A DNA stretch of 64,000 nt from Luteimonas huabeiensis HB2 (GTDB taxonomy: Bacteria; Pseudomonadota; Gammaproteobacteria; Xanthomonadales; Xanthomonadaceae), in contig NZ_JAAN01000014.1 in the NCBI RefSeq assembly GCF_000559025.1, positions 62,001-126,000 on the forward strand. The letters run 5' to 3'. The position numbers and the translations under genes are program-made. The first letter of the stretch is position 1. Every line of letters begins with the position of its first letter. A model generated the notes under the pieces. That model made no database searches and had not been told where the DNA came from. It worked only from the letters and a program-made list of their open reading frames with translations. This document shows positions 7,668-16,211 of the stretch, piece by piece.

Positions 7668-10556
7668 TCACCCTAGCGCGGTTAGCAGACCCTCGTCGCC
7701 GTGCATCGAAAACGGTTCGATGCCGCGGGCGCGGTCGATCTGCTCGGCGATCTTGTAGGCGGCGTCCAGTTCGCTGATGCCGAATGCCTGCATCATCCGG
7801 AAGCGCTCGGCCTTCTCTTCCGGTTCGGTCTGCGCCAGCGCCAGGTGCAGGCTCGGCGGTACCGCGCGGAACAGCAGCTCCATGCTGCGCGAGAGGATCA
7901 CGCCTTCGCTGAACTTTCCCGCCTCCTTGCGTGCGGACAGCATCAAGGCTTTCTGTGCGGGCGTGAGTTCGCGGAACCTGGCGATCTTCTCGACCTCGTC
8001 GGGCGGCATGCTGAGGCAGATCCACCACTCGATCATGTTCAACATGGCCTCTGCCGCCTTGGGCAGGTCGTCCAGGTTCTGCGTGGCAAGCCAGAACCAC
8101 GCGCCGAGCTTGCGCCACATCTTCGTGATCTTGACGATGTAAGGCGCCAGCAGCGGGTTCTTGGTGATGATGTGGCCCTCGTCGGTGACGTTGACGATCG
8201 GCCTGCCGAGGAACTGGTCGCGCTCGGCGATATTGTTGACCGCGTTGATCAGCGACGTGTACGCGACCGAAAGCTGTGCGTTGTATCCCTCCCGCGCGTA
8301 GGTCGCGAGGTCGACGATGGTGATGTCCGCCTCGGGCCATGGCGTGCCGGGGCGGTCGAACATCTCGCCGTCCGCGCCCTGGCAGAACATGTCCATGGCG
8401 TCGGCCATTTCCAGCAGCCGGGTGCGCCGGGTCTCCGGAAGCGTGGCGTCGCGGCCGCGCTCGCGCAGCGCGTCGCGCACGTCGCGGGTAAGCACGGTGC
8501 GCTGCTCGGCAACGCAGCGCTTGGCGGCGTCGAGAATGCACTGCCGGATCAGGCTGCGGTCGGCGCGCGTCATGCGCGCTTCTTCCTTCTCCTCGCCGCC
8601 GGTGATCATCAGCCGGGCGGTGATCTCCAGTTCGCCGAGCACGTCGCGCTGCTCGTCGCCGCTGTCCTCCTCGTCCTTCTCCTCGTCCAGCGCGTCGGCA
8701 TCGAGCGTCTGTACCTGGCTGGGGGTCTCGACCAAGCGATGCGCGTCGGCGAACGGCGCCAGGCTCACGCCGGAGCCGGGCGCGAGCTTCACGCGATTGA
8801 CGGTCATGCCCAGCCGGGCGGCATGGTCGCCGAGCAGGCCGAACGAGTTGCCGGCCTCCACGATGAACATGCGCGGCCGGTAGATCGCCGCGACCTGGTT
8901 GAGGATGTTGTTGAGGGTGGCGCTCTTGCCCGATCCGGTCGGCCCGAAGAAGAACATGTGCGCGTTCATCTGCCGGTCGAGGCGGTTCAGCGGATCGAAG
9001 GTGACCAGGCCGCCGCCGCGGTTGAATACGGTGATGCCGGGGTGCCCGGTGCCTTGGCTGCGCCCCCACAGCGGCGCCACGTTGACGGCGTGCTGCACGA
9101 ACATCAGCTGCGTGTACCACTGACGCTTGTCCTTGGCCGGGTCGTAGACGCAGGGCAGCCAGCGCAGGTAGGTGTTGAGCGGCGCGACCTCGTCGTCTTC
9201 GCGCACGGGCTGCAGGCCGGCGTTGAGCAGGACATTGCCCAGCTGCAGGCCGCGCGCGTCGAGTTCGGCCAGGTCGCGTCCGCGCAGGTAGAACGTCAGC
9301 GCGCCGCGATAGAGCTTGTGCGCGCTGCCGATCAGCCCGCGCGCCTGCTCCACGTCGTGGCGGGCCTGTTCGGACGCCAGGGTCTCGCCGACGGCTTTGC
9401 GCGCCAGGTGGTTCAGGTGCGCTTCGAGCACGTCCTGCGGCGTCGCCACCAGGGTCAGGCAGAGGGTCGTGTCTTCCGGAAGCTGGTCGAACAGCGCATT
9501 GATCGCGTCGCCGCCCTTGCGGGTCTCGCCCGTGATGTGGCCGGTGGACGGCGGCACGCGCAGGCGGTCGACGCTAATCGCCCGATGCGGCAGCTCGTCG
9601 AAGTACCACAGGCCCTCGGCGACGTCCGAACGCGGCTGACCGAAGAACAGCCGCTGCGCGAAGTCCGTGCCGCTGGCCAGCTCGATCTCGCCAGGCTCGG
9701 CTTCGTCGGGATAGCGGGCCAGTGCGTAGAAGCGTTCGCGGTCGGCTTCGCTCGGCCCCAGCAGCGTCGGGTTCGGGTTGAACCAGCGCAGCAGCCAGGC
9801 GTGGATGTCGGCCGCGCCGAGGCGCCGCGCGCGCACGCCGGCGTTGGCAAGTCCGCCGACCAGGCGGTCGCAGACGATGTGCAGCGCCTGTTCTGGCGAC
9901 TGTCCGCGGCGGCTCGGTCCCTGGCCGACGCGGCGATACACCACCATGCGCGTGCGTCGCGACTGGCCGCGCCAGGGCAGGCGCGTGACGGCGGTGTCCT
10001 CGAACAGTCCGCCGGCCTTGGCGATCGCGTGCAGGTGATGCCCGAACGATTGCAGGTAGAACTCGCTGAAGGCGGTGCCGCGCGCGCGCGGCTGCAGGTA
10101 GTTGCGCAGGTTCTCCAGGTAGCGGTCCCAACTGGTTTCGTCCTGCGCGTAGAGCTGGACGACCCAGGGGTTCTCGTCGAGTTCATCGAACGAGTCCTGC
10201 AGCGCGTTTTCCAGGGTGTCGCGGACCTGACTCAGCCATTCGGGTTCGCGGCCCTCGGTCCCGACCGGCTGCAGCTCGAAGAAGGCCGCGACCGAAGCGC
10301 CGTCCTCCAGCAACATGCACTGGGAGTCCGGCAGGTACTCCGCCCACGGCAACAGGTCCGCGAACGATGGCGCGACGTCGTACAGGGCCTGCTCGTCGGC
10401 GACCGTGGCCCGACGGCGGGTCCGCGGGCCGCCTCCGGGTTCGGGGATGCCGTTCGCGCGCAACTGGGCAACGTGGCGTTCCCAGGCATCAGGCGGTGCC
10501 GATGTCGTGGCCGGCGCCGGCCGAGTTCGGTGTTTGAGGGAGGGCCACGCGAACAT
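7668..10556 (-). CDS. Conjugative transfer ATPase, VirB4/TraC-like (TIGR03744)
   Basis: A 962-aa cytoplasmic ATPase that powers pilus assembly. Walker A is GPTGSGKSATLNN (about residue 545) and a Walker-B-like NVTDEGHIITKNP lies near residue 800. The N-terminal half (residues 1-500) is the CagE/VirB4-like domain. An acidic insert rich in Glu/Asp (DEEKDEEDSGDEQRD) sits near residue 630. It overlaps the stop of the TIGR03751 lipoprotein gene by a base and is the last gene of the long T4SS operon before the cargo hot spot. Confidence 0.93.
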   Translation of the reverse strand: MFAWPSLKHRTRPAPATTSAPPDAWERHVAQLRANGIPEPGGGPRTRRRATVADEQALYDVAPSFADLLPWAEYLPDSQCMLLEDGASVAAFFELQPVGTEGREPEWLSQVRDTLENALQDSFDELDENPWVVQLYAQDETSWDRYLENLRNYLQPRARGTAFSEFYLQSFGHHLHAIAKAGGLFEDTAVTRLPWRGQSRRTRMVVYRRVGQGPSRRGQSPEQALHIVCDRLVGGLANAGVRARRLGAADIHAWLLRWFNPNPTLLGPSEADRERFYALARYPDEAEPGEIELASGTDFAQRLFFGQPRSDVAEGLWYFDELPHRAISVDRLRVPPSTGHITGETRKGGDAINALFDQLPEDTTLCLTLVATPQDVLEAHLNHLARKAVGETLASEQARHDVEQARGLIGSAHKLYRGALTFYLRGRDLAELDARGLQLGNVLLNAGLQPVREDDEVAPLNTYLRWLPCVYDPAKDKRQWYTQLMFVQHAVNVAPLWGRSQGTGHPGITVFNRGGGLVTFDPLNRLDRQMNAHMFFFGPTGSGKSATLNNILNQVAAIYRPRMFIVEAGNSFGLLGDHAARLGMTVNRVKLAPGSGVSLAPFADAHRLVETPSQVQTLDADALDEEKDEEDSGDEQRDVLGELEITARLMITGGEEKEEARMTRADRSLIRQCILDAAKRCVAEQRTVLTRDVRDALRERGRDATLPETRRTRLLEMADAMDMFCQGADGEMFDRPGTPWPEADITIVDLATYAREGYNAQLSVAYTSLINAVNNIAERDQFLGRPIVNVTDEGHIITKNPLLAPYIVKITKMWRKLGAWFWLATQNLDDLPKAAEAMLNMIEWWICLSMPPDEVEKIARFRELTPAQKALMLSARKEAGKFSEGVILSRSMELLFRAVPPSLHLALAQTEPEEKAERFRMMQAFGISELDAAYKIAEQIDRARGIEPFSMHGDEGLLTALG

Positions 10557-10987
10557 CAGTAGTCCTCGATCCGCTCGCCGGGCAGCGCGTACTGGATCCG
10601 CTGATACAAGGGGAACACCGTCGTGTAGCCGGGCACCGGCGCCTGGTCCGTGCCGGCTAGGTGCGGAAACACGTACATCACCAGGTCTGGGTTCGGCAGG
10701 CGGTGGAACTGGCGGTAGATCTCGTTCTGCGCGGTGCGCGTGTAGCGGGCCTGCTCGGCGGGAGCGGCCCGCACATCGGTGGCCGTGAGTGGACGGCGCA
10801 GCGACTGCCGGGCATCGAGCAACCGGCGTTCGCTCGGTCCACCGGCACCACCGCCGGTCTCGGCGTTCCAGATGTCGAGCATGGTCTGGTCCGAGCGCGG
10901 CATCAGCTCGTCCTTCGTGGTCGCGCAGCCGGCCAGCACTAGGGCAATCCCCAGCGCGGCCAGCGCGTCAGTCCAGGTCTTGCGCAT
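10556..10987 (-). CDS. T4SS lipoprotein, TIGR03751 family
   Basis: A 143-aa lipoprotein: signal sequence with lipobox LVLAGC (Cys about residue 22) and a mature part ending in YTTVFPLYQRIQYALPGE. It is probably an outer-membrane lipoprotein of the core complex, analogous to VirB7/TraV. It overlaps the TIGR03752 gene upstream and abuts the ATPase gene downstream, so it is translated as part of the T4SS operon. Confidence 0.9.
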   Translation of the reverse strand: MRKTWTDALAALGIALVLAGCATTKDELMPRSDQTMLDIWNAETGGGAGGPSERRLLDARQSLRRPLTATDVRAAPAEQARYTRTAQNEIYRQFHRLPNPDLVMYVFPHLAGTDQAPVPGYTTVFPLYQRIQYALPGERIEDY

Positions 10988-12398
10988 GGGTGGTGTCTCC
11001 GAGTCGGTGATCGACGCGGCGGCCGGCCGGGTCGTAGTCGATGGTCAGGGGTTCTTCGAGATGCACGGCGACCTTGGCGCCGGGTTGCACGTAGACGGCT
11101 GCGAACGCCTGGCCGTAGAGCTTGTTGACCCAATCGGCCATGTCGCGGACACCGCCGGCCAAGATGCGGCCCATCGCTTCGTTGCCGGTGATGCCCACCG
11201 TGCCGATGGAGCCATCGGCGCCGACGTAGGACATGCGGCCGCTGGCGGTGTCGATCAGGGAGGCCACGCCGGCGCCGGCAGCGGTGATCAGTGCCTGGCT
11301 GCCGAGGTACTGCTGCGCGTTGGAGCGGCGGTCGCCGCTGACGCAGGGAATCCCGTGCGGGTCACTGATCCAGCCGAGGCCGTCCTGGGTGGTGTTGCCA
11401 TCGTTCTGCTGGCGGTTGCCGCCGCGCTCGCGATCTTCGGGAACGGTGCGGATGGTCCCGTCGTTGAACACGAACGTCACCGAGCGGATCTGGCCGCGCA
11501 CGCACGAGAGCGTCCAGTCGCCCGACGCGGTTCCGCTGACGACGGCACCGGCCACGTCGGGGATATCGATGCCGTTGGCGGTGAGGTTGTCGGGGCCGAT
11601 CAATACCTTGAACGGGTAAGGATCGTTCACCGTCCCGTCGATCGGCACGCGGCCGATCAGTGCCGTCATGGCGACCGATCCCATCAGCGTGGAGTTCGTC
11701 GGGACGGTGTAGACAGGCTTCATGCCCGGCTTGCCGGCTGCGCGGCGACCAGCGTCCACGGCGTCGTCGGTGGCTTGGCTAATGCCTTCGCCGGCCTCTC
11801 CAAAGCTCGTGGGAAAGCTGAAGTTGTCCGTGCCGCCTGGGGAACGTCCGCGTCCTTCCTCGCGTGCGTCGTCCGGCTCGACCCAATGGATGGCGTCGCT
11901 GCCGGCACCGGTACTGTCGCCCGGTTCCAGGCCCAGGCCCACTGGCAGGTCGGCGTGGCCGTCCCGGCGACCGGTCACGCCGTCTAGGCGTTGCTGTAGC
12001 TCCTGCAGCAGGCCCTGGGTCTGCTGCCGTTCGGCGGCGGCCTGCTCCCTGTCCTGTCGAAGCTGGTTGCGCTCGGTTTCGATTGCGCTCTGGATACGGC
12101 GATCGACGGCACCCTCGCGCTGGCGCAGGCGTTCGTTCTCGTCGCGCTGCGCCTTGTTCTTCGTCACTGCTGTCTGCAGTTCGCCGCGCAACTGCCGGAC
12201 CTGCGCCACGAGCGTGGCGACTGTATCGCGGGGCGTATCGCCCGTGATCCCGAGCGCGGCGGCTTCCTCCGGGGTGAGTTGGTCTGTTGGTCCCGGGGGG
12301 GAAGTGTCACCGCCACCGGAAAGCAGCTTGAAGCCGACGAAGACCAGCAACAGCACCATCGGGATCATCAGCCACTTGAGCAGGCCGTTACTCTTCAT
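10968..12398 (-). CDS. TraB/VirB10-like T4SS core protein, TIGR03752 (PFL_4705)
   Basis: A 476-aa protein: one N-terminal membrane segment (IPMVLLLVFVGFKLL), a coiled coil (residues about 60-135, rich in Gln/Arg/Glu), then the conserved C-terminal domain (TVPTNSTLMGSVAMTALIGR and onward). This is the VirB10-like scaffold that spans inner and outer membranes. The start at 12398 overlaps the end of TIGR03749; the longer open frame to 12497 reads through that gene and is not used. Confidence 0.9.
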   Translation of the reverse strand: MKSNGLLKWLMIPMVLLLVFVGFKLLSGGGDTSPPGPTDQLTPEEAAALGITGDTPRDTVATLVAQVRQLRGELQTAVTKNKAQRDENERLRQREGAVDRRIQSAIETERNQLRQDREQAAAERQQTQGLLQELQQRLDGVTGRRDGHADLPVGLGLEPGDSTGAGSDAIHWVEPDDAREEGRGRSPGGTDNFSFPTSFGEAGEGISQATDDAVDAGRRAAGKPGMKPVYTVPTNSTLMGSVAMTALIGRVPIDGTVNDPYPFKVLIGPDNLTANGIDIPDVAGAVVSGTASGDWTLSCVRGQIRSVTFVFNDGTIRTVPEDRERGGNRQQNDGNTTQDGLGWISDPHGIPCVSGDRRSNAQQYLGSQALITAAGAGVASLIDTASGRMSYVGADGSIGTVGITGNEAMGRILAGGVRDMADWVNKLYGQAFAAVYVQPGAKVAVHLEEPLTIDYDPAGRRVDHRLGDTTHAQDLD

Positions 12399-13284
12399 CG
12401 CGGCCTCCGTTACTGTCGCCAGGTGCGGCAGGCACCGGCAGGTTGAGCGCGGCGTCGACGGGAGCAATTGCCGGCAGCAGCGCCTGCGGAAGGCCATGTC
12501 CGCGGGTGACGAGGTAGACGACCGTGGTGTCCTCCGGTGAGCCCGCCGGCCCGAGGTCGGGGTGCTGGAACGCCGCGGTCAGGAAATCGCCCTGGAGGGC
12601 GCGGGGGTCGAGATCGAGCCAGTGCTTCGCGATGTTGCGCAGGCGTACGGCGCTTACCCACAGATCACCCAGGCGCCAGGCTGCCAGCGCCTGTGCGTGC
12701 ACCGGCAGTGTCGGCAGCAGCGAGTGCAGCGGCAGGTCCTGACGCAGATTGGCGCGCGTGATGCCTGGTACCGGCTCGACCGTGCGCAGCGGCGCGTAGA
12801 GGTTTTGTGCCGCGTAGCGGGTAAGCACCACCGGCACGGGCGTCGGTGGCGCCAGTCGGTCGGTCGGCGCGGTGCGCGTTGTCGCGTCCTTCCCGGTCGT
12901 GCCGCGCTGGCCCGTCGCCGGTGCCGCGGCCACGATGCGGACCGGTTCTAGCGGCGGCTGTCCGTCCTGCGGCGTTTCGGCCGCGATGTCCAGCAGGATC
13001 ACCGTGCCGCTGTCGGCATCCTGGAGTTGCAGCCGCGTCGGTTCGATCGGCTCGCTGGCGCGCAGGTAGACGGCACCGGCCGCGCTCTGCACACGCAGTC
13101 GTGCACCAACCGATGCGGGCACGCCGATGCGCACGTTGCGGTCGATGAAGATCACCCGTTCCTCGCCGACGACGAGCGGCACCGCCAAGGGGAGCCGTTC
13201 CCAGCGCAGGATCTCGACGGCATGGACAGGAAGGGACAGCGCCAGCAGCAGCGCGGCACCGAGGGTGGCGAGTGGGCGGTTCAT
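12388..13284 (-). CDS. TraK/VirB9-like T4SS protein, TIGR03749 (PFL_4704)
   Basis: A 298-aa secreted protein with a signal peptide (cleavage after about residue 22, LSLPVHAVEIL). A family core carries the motif RWERLPLAVPLVVGEERVIF. By position and export it corresponds to the VirB9/TraK outer-membrane core component. The start at 13284 overlaps the previous stop by four bases (ATGA coupling). Confidence 0.9.
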   Translation of the reverse strand: MNRPLATLGAALLLALSLPVHAVEILRWERLPLAVPLVVGEERVIFIDRNVRIGVPASVGARLRVQSAAGAVYLRASEPIEPTRLQLQDADSGTVILLDIAAETPQDGQPPLEPVRIVAAAPATGQRGTTGKDATTRTAPTDRLAPPTPVPVVLTRYAAQNLYAPLRTVEPVPGITRANLRQDLPLHSLLPTLPVHAQALAAWRLGDLWVSAVRLRNIAKHWLDLDPRALQGDFLTAAFQHPDLGPAGSPEDTTVVYLVTRGHGLPQALLPAIAPVDAALNLPVPAAPGDSNGGRDEE

Positions 13285-13961
13285 GGTGTGTCTTCCGCGG
13301 GAGGGGGCGGCGCGGGAATCGGCGCGGGATCGGCAGGAGTGGCGATGCGCTGCGGTGTGCCGTCGTAGCAGTCGATCGCCAGGCCAAAGGGGTTGCGCTG
13401 CGGATCGACGTCCGCGCGCACGACCTTCAGCGGGTAGCGCACGAGCGCGCGCTTGACCTGCTCGGCGCCGTAGTACTCGTCGGCGGTGACGTCGAGCGTG
13501 ACGACCCAATCGCGGTCCGAGACCGTGCGCACGCGCGTGGCGGGGCTGGAGCCGTAGCCGCGCCCCGGAATCTCGTAGATGCCGCGCACGCGCTGGCGCA
13601 GCTCGCCGGCATTGCGGCGGTACTCGTAGTCCTGTCGCAGGAACGCCTGGCAGGCCGGCGTGAAATAGGCCGACAGCGCGTGCAGGTTGCGGGGGTAGTC
13701 GTCGTCGCCGTTGGTCGGCCAGCGCTGCAGCTGCTGCCAGACGTAGAACGTGAAGGCGTAGACCGACTCGGGCGGCACCTCCCACCATTTGCGCGTGCTG
13801 CCCGAGCGCAGGTCCGGGGGCACGTGGATGGTCAGGTCGCGCGGTGCGCTCCACCAGCCGAACCCCATCACCAGCGCCAGTCCGACGACCACGCTAGCCC
13901 CGATGCGTAGGGTCTTGATGTGCGCTTCGAGGCGCAGGACCTCGTTCTTGAACCGGCTCAT
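13281..13961 (-). CDS. T4SS membrane protein, TIGR03746 (PFL_4703, DUF2895)
   Basis: A 226-aa protein with one N-terminal membrane segment (IGASVVVGLALVMGFGWW) and a periplasmic domain. Arrangement and size fit a TraE/VirB8-like inner-membrane assembly factor. It overlaps both neighbours by four bases. The C-terminus is a short proline-rich tail (PADPAPIPAPPPPAE). Confidence 0.9.
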   Translation of the reverse strand: MSRFKNEVLRLEAHIKTLRIGASVVVGLALVMGFGWWSAPRDLTIHVPPDLRSGSTRKWWEVPPESVYAFTFYVWQQLQRWPTNGDDDYPRNLHALSAYFTPACQAFLRQDYEYRRNAGELRQRVRGIYEIPGRGYGSSPATRVRTVSDRDWVVTLDVTADEYYGAEQVKRALVRYPLKVVRADVDPQRNPFGLAIDCYDGTPQRIATPADPAPIPAPPPPAEDTP

Positions 13962-14356
13962 GGTGTCCGGCTCCTACGCGTGGTCCAGTAGCCCGAACGC
14001 GTCACCAGGTGACGGCCGCCGACGAACCGGCTTAGTGATGAGTGGCGCGTTGTCACCCGCCATTGCAGTTGCCGGTACAGCCAGGTGTCCGGGCGTCCGC
14101 GCTTGAGACGGCGCAGCGCCCCACCGCCTCCGAACACCCCGAGGGCGACGGCCGCGACGATCGCCGTGGGCAGCAGCGCGATCGTCGAGAGCGCCAATGC
14201 CAGGGGCACGCCAACGCCGAACCCCATGGCCGCCGACAAGCCTGCGCAGACCCACAACTCGTCGGCGGTCAACCCGCGCACGACGACCGGATGTCGGTTG
14301 AGCCGATGCGGGAGGAACGCAACCGTGCCGTCCGGCCGGAAGTCTTGGTCAGCCAT
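13958..14356 (-). CDS. T4SS membrane protein, TIGR03750 family (TraL-like)
   Basis: A 132-aa protein. The N-terminal part FLPHRLNRHPVVVRGLTADEL is followed by two adjacent membrane segments (about residues 37-80) and a basic C-terminal tail. It resembles TraL/VirB3 small inner-membrane proteins. It overlaps the next gene by four bases and follows TIGR03745 by 10 bp. Confidence 0.9.
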   Translation of the reverse strand: MADQDFRPDGTVAFLPHRLNRHPVVVRGLTADELWVCAGLSAAMGFGVGVPLALALSTIALLPTAIVAAVALGVFGGGGALRRLKRGRPDTWLYRQLQWRVTTRHSSLSRFVGGRHLVTRSGYWTTRRSRTP

Positions 14357-14366
14357 GCCGACGGCC

Positions 14367-14732
14367 TTAGAGGATGCCGGTGGCTTCGGTCAGCAGCCAG
14401 ATCCCCACGACCAGCAGGATCGCGCCGACAGCGACCGTCAGGCCGAACTGGCCCCACGTGGCGCGGCCGTTGTGGATTTCGGCGTAGCGCGTGTAGGCGT
14501 GGTAGCACACGCCGACGAACATCGATGCGACCACCAGCAAGGCGATCAGCATCACGATGTCGTAGCCGTAGTTGCGCAGCGTCTCCATGATGCCGCTGCC
14601 CTGGCCGCGCGAAGGGTCTTCGATCGTCGGTAGGCCCTGGGCCTGGGCGAGCGGCGCGAACAGCACGGCGGCCGGCAGCGCGGCCAGTTGCGAAAGACGC
14701 GGGAAGCGAAAGCGACGGGATACCGGGTTCAT
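14367..14732 (-). CDS. T4SS membrane protein, TIGR03745 (PFL_4702), pilin-like
   Basis: A 121-aa protein with a signal peptide ending near FAPLAQAQG and two membrane segments (about residues 60-80 and 97-117). The size and signal/two-helix plan match VirB2-like pilin candidates of type G systems. The pilin role is an inference. It is separated from both neighbours by about 10 bp. Confidence 0.88.
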   Translation of the reverse strand: MNPVSRRFRFPRLSQLAALPAAVLFAPLAQAQGLPTIEDPSRGQGSGIMETLRNYGYDIVMLIALLVVASMFVGVCYHAYTRYAEIHNGRATWGQFGLTVAVGAILLVVGIWLLTEATGIL

Positions 14733-14742
14733 GGGGCGACCT

Positions 14743-14976
14743 TTAGGAGAGCAGGAAGAAGGTCAGCACCAGGTACATCGCGATGAAACGGATCACGACA
14801 CCTGCGAACTGACGCTGGGAAATCCGCTGCTCGGCCCAGCCGACATAGGCGGTCCGCATCGCCCACACGCCCCACACGAGGAGCACGGCGAATACGGCGC
14901 CAACGAGGACGACCGAGACGGCGGAAGGGGGAAAGCCACCGTTGGCCTGGAAGGCGGCGGTCTGGGCGGCGTTCAT
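14743..14976 (-). CDS. Small T4SS membrane protein, TIGR03758 family
   Basis: A 77-aa protein with two membrane segments (residues about 19-40 and 58-75) separated by a short polar loop (AYVGWAEQRISQRQF). It is a conserved small inner-membrane component of this secretion family with no known activity. Its start overlaps the RAQPRD gene stop by four bases. Confidence 0.88.
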   Translation of the reverse strand: MNAAQTAAFQANGGFPPSAVSVVLVGAVFAVLLVWGVWAMRTAYVGWAEQRISQRQFAGVVIRFIAMYLVLTFFLLS

Positions 14977-15350
14977 GGCGTGGCCTCCGGTTCACGGGAG
15001 GCGGAGGCCGCGGCCTGGCGGTAGTCGCCGAGCAGTACGGCCGGGTCGCGTGGCTGGGCGCGCGATGGCGTCAGGTAGTCGCGGATGCCGGCGCGGACGC
15101 GCTCAAGGTCGGCGCTTAGCCGGCAGTAGTCGAAGTGGTAGCGAGCGCGCTCGTCGCGAGGGCGCACGGTCTCCTGCGCGATCAGCTGGTCGATCGCGTC
15201 GAGCTGGCGCAGCGCAGCGGCCAAGCGCGCATGCTCGGGGCTCGCGTCGTCGGCATGGGCGTGGGGCGAGACGCCCAACGCCATGCACAACGCCAGCAAC
15301 AGGCCCAGCACGCAACGCCAGTCGGCGGCAGGAGGAACGGTCATCCGCAT
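14973..15350 (-). CDS. RAQPRD-family ICE protein (TIGR01690)
   Basis: A 125-aa secreted protein with a signal peptide (LGLLLALCMALGVSPHAHA). The eponymous RAQPRD motif is present in PSRAQPRDPAVLLGDY. It is a periplasmic helical protein, conserved in ICE transfer regions, of unknown mechanism. It follows a 111-bp gap after TIGR03747, one of the few spaces in the T4SS operon, where a secondary promoter could sit. Confidence 0.9.
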   Translation of the reverse strand: MRMTVPPAADWRCVLGLLLALCMALGVSPHAHADDASPEHARLAAALRQLDAIDQLIAQETVRPRDERARYHFDYCRLSADLERVRAGIRDYLTPSRAQPRDPAVLLGDYRQAAASASREPEATP

Positions 15351-15461
15351 TTGCCAATCCGCGAATCACGAGGGATGGCGAAATGCTCTCGGCGCGGTCC
15401 GATGCGCGCCGCAAACAATGCGGACTGGCGCCGGTCCGATTGATGGGCGGGCGTGGTGGCG

Positions 15462-16211
15462 CTAGAGGTACTTCTTGAAGGTGCTGGCAGCGATGCACAC
15501 CGCCACGCCCAGCAGGATCGCGCTGGGCAGCAGGATCAGCAGCGGATGCACGCTGACCGGCAGCGCGAGGTAGACGATCCAGGGCAGCACGATCAGCGGC
15601 ATCAGCGCCGCCTTGGCGCGGTGGTAGACGAAGCCGGATTCGCGGCCGGCGCCGAACTTGCGCACGTCGCGCCGCGCCAGTCCATCGACGAAGCCGACGA
15701 ACGCCGCCATCAGGAACAGCGGCAGCGTCAGGGTCAGCACCAGGAGCCTGACGATGAAGGTAAGCGTGGTGTAGGCCGCGGCGATCAGGTAGCTCTCGCT
15801 CCACACGTAGACCTGGCTCACGTAGTAGCGGAAGTCGCGTGCGCTGTCCTGGCTGGGCGCGCGTGCACGGGCCGAGACGTTGCTCATCCATTCGAGCAGG
15901 CCGCTCTTCACGAAGATCCATTCGTAGGAACGCTCGACCAGCCAGTGCGCGGTGCGGCCGGGCTCCTGGACGACGGCGCTGCGGGTGAAGTGCGCGGACA
16001 GCTGCCCGAGTTCGTAGTCGAGCATGCCCTGGGCGTGGTGCCAGCCTTGCTCGGGCCAGAAGAAGTGCATGCCGACGCACTCGATCACGATGGACAGCAG
16101 CAGCGCTCCGATCAGCACGCCGAGGAACCGGAACGGCATCGTCACGATGCTGGCCAGCAGTCCCTGTTGGCGGGCCTGCTGGTGCTGGGCGGTGGTGGCC
16201 GGATCCTTCAT
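15462..16211 (-). CDS. T4SS membrane protein, TIGR03747 (PFL_4697)
   Basis: A 249-aa integral membrane protein with about four hydrophobic segments: residues about 25-45, two around 135-170, and a C-terminal pair ending in AILLGVAVCIAASTFKKYL. It always sits next to TraD in this ICE class and may assist the coupling protein. It overlaps the traD stop by four bases. Confidence 0.9.
   Translation of the reverse strand: MKDPATTAQHQQARQQGLLASIVTMPFRFLGVLIGALLLSIVIECVGMHFFWPEQGWHHAQGMLDYELGQLSAHFTRSAVVQEPGRTAHWLVERSYEWIFVKSGLLEWMSNVSARARAPSQDSARDFRYYVSQVYVWSESYLIAAAYTTLTFIVRLLVLTLTLPLFLMAAFVGFVDGLARRDVRKFGAGRESGFVYHRAKAALMPLIVLPWIVYLALPVSVHPLLILLPSAILLGVAVCIAASTFKKYL

Noticed and set aside
7701..10562. 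Very long plus-strand open frame (953 codons)
   Set aside because: It is the antisense shadow of the VirB4-type ATPase gene in GC-rich DNA; the plus-strand protein has no family features. The same holds for 22495-24918 and 28860-30953.
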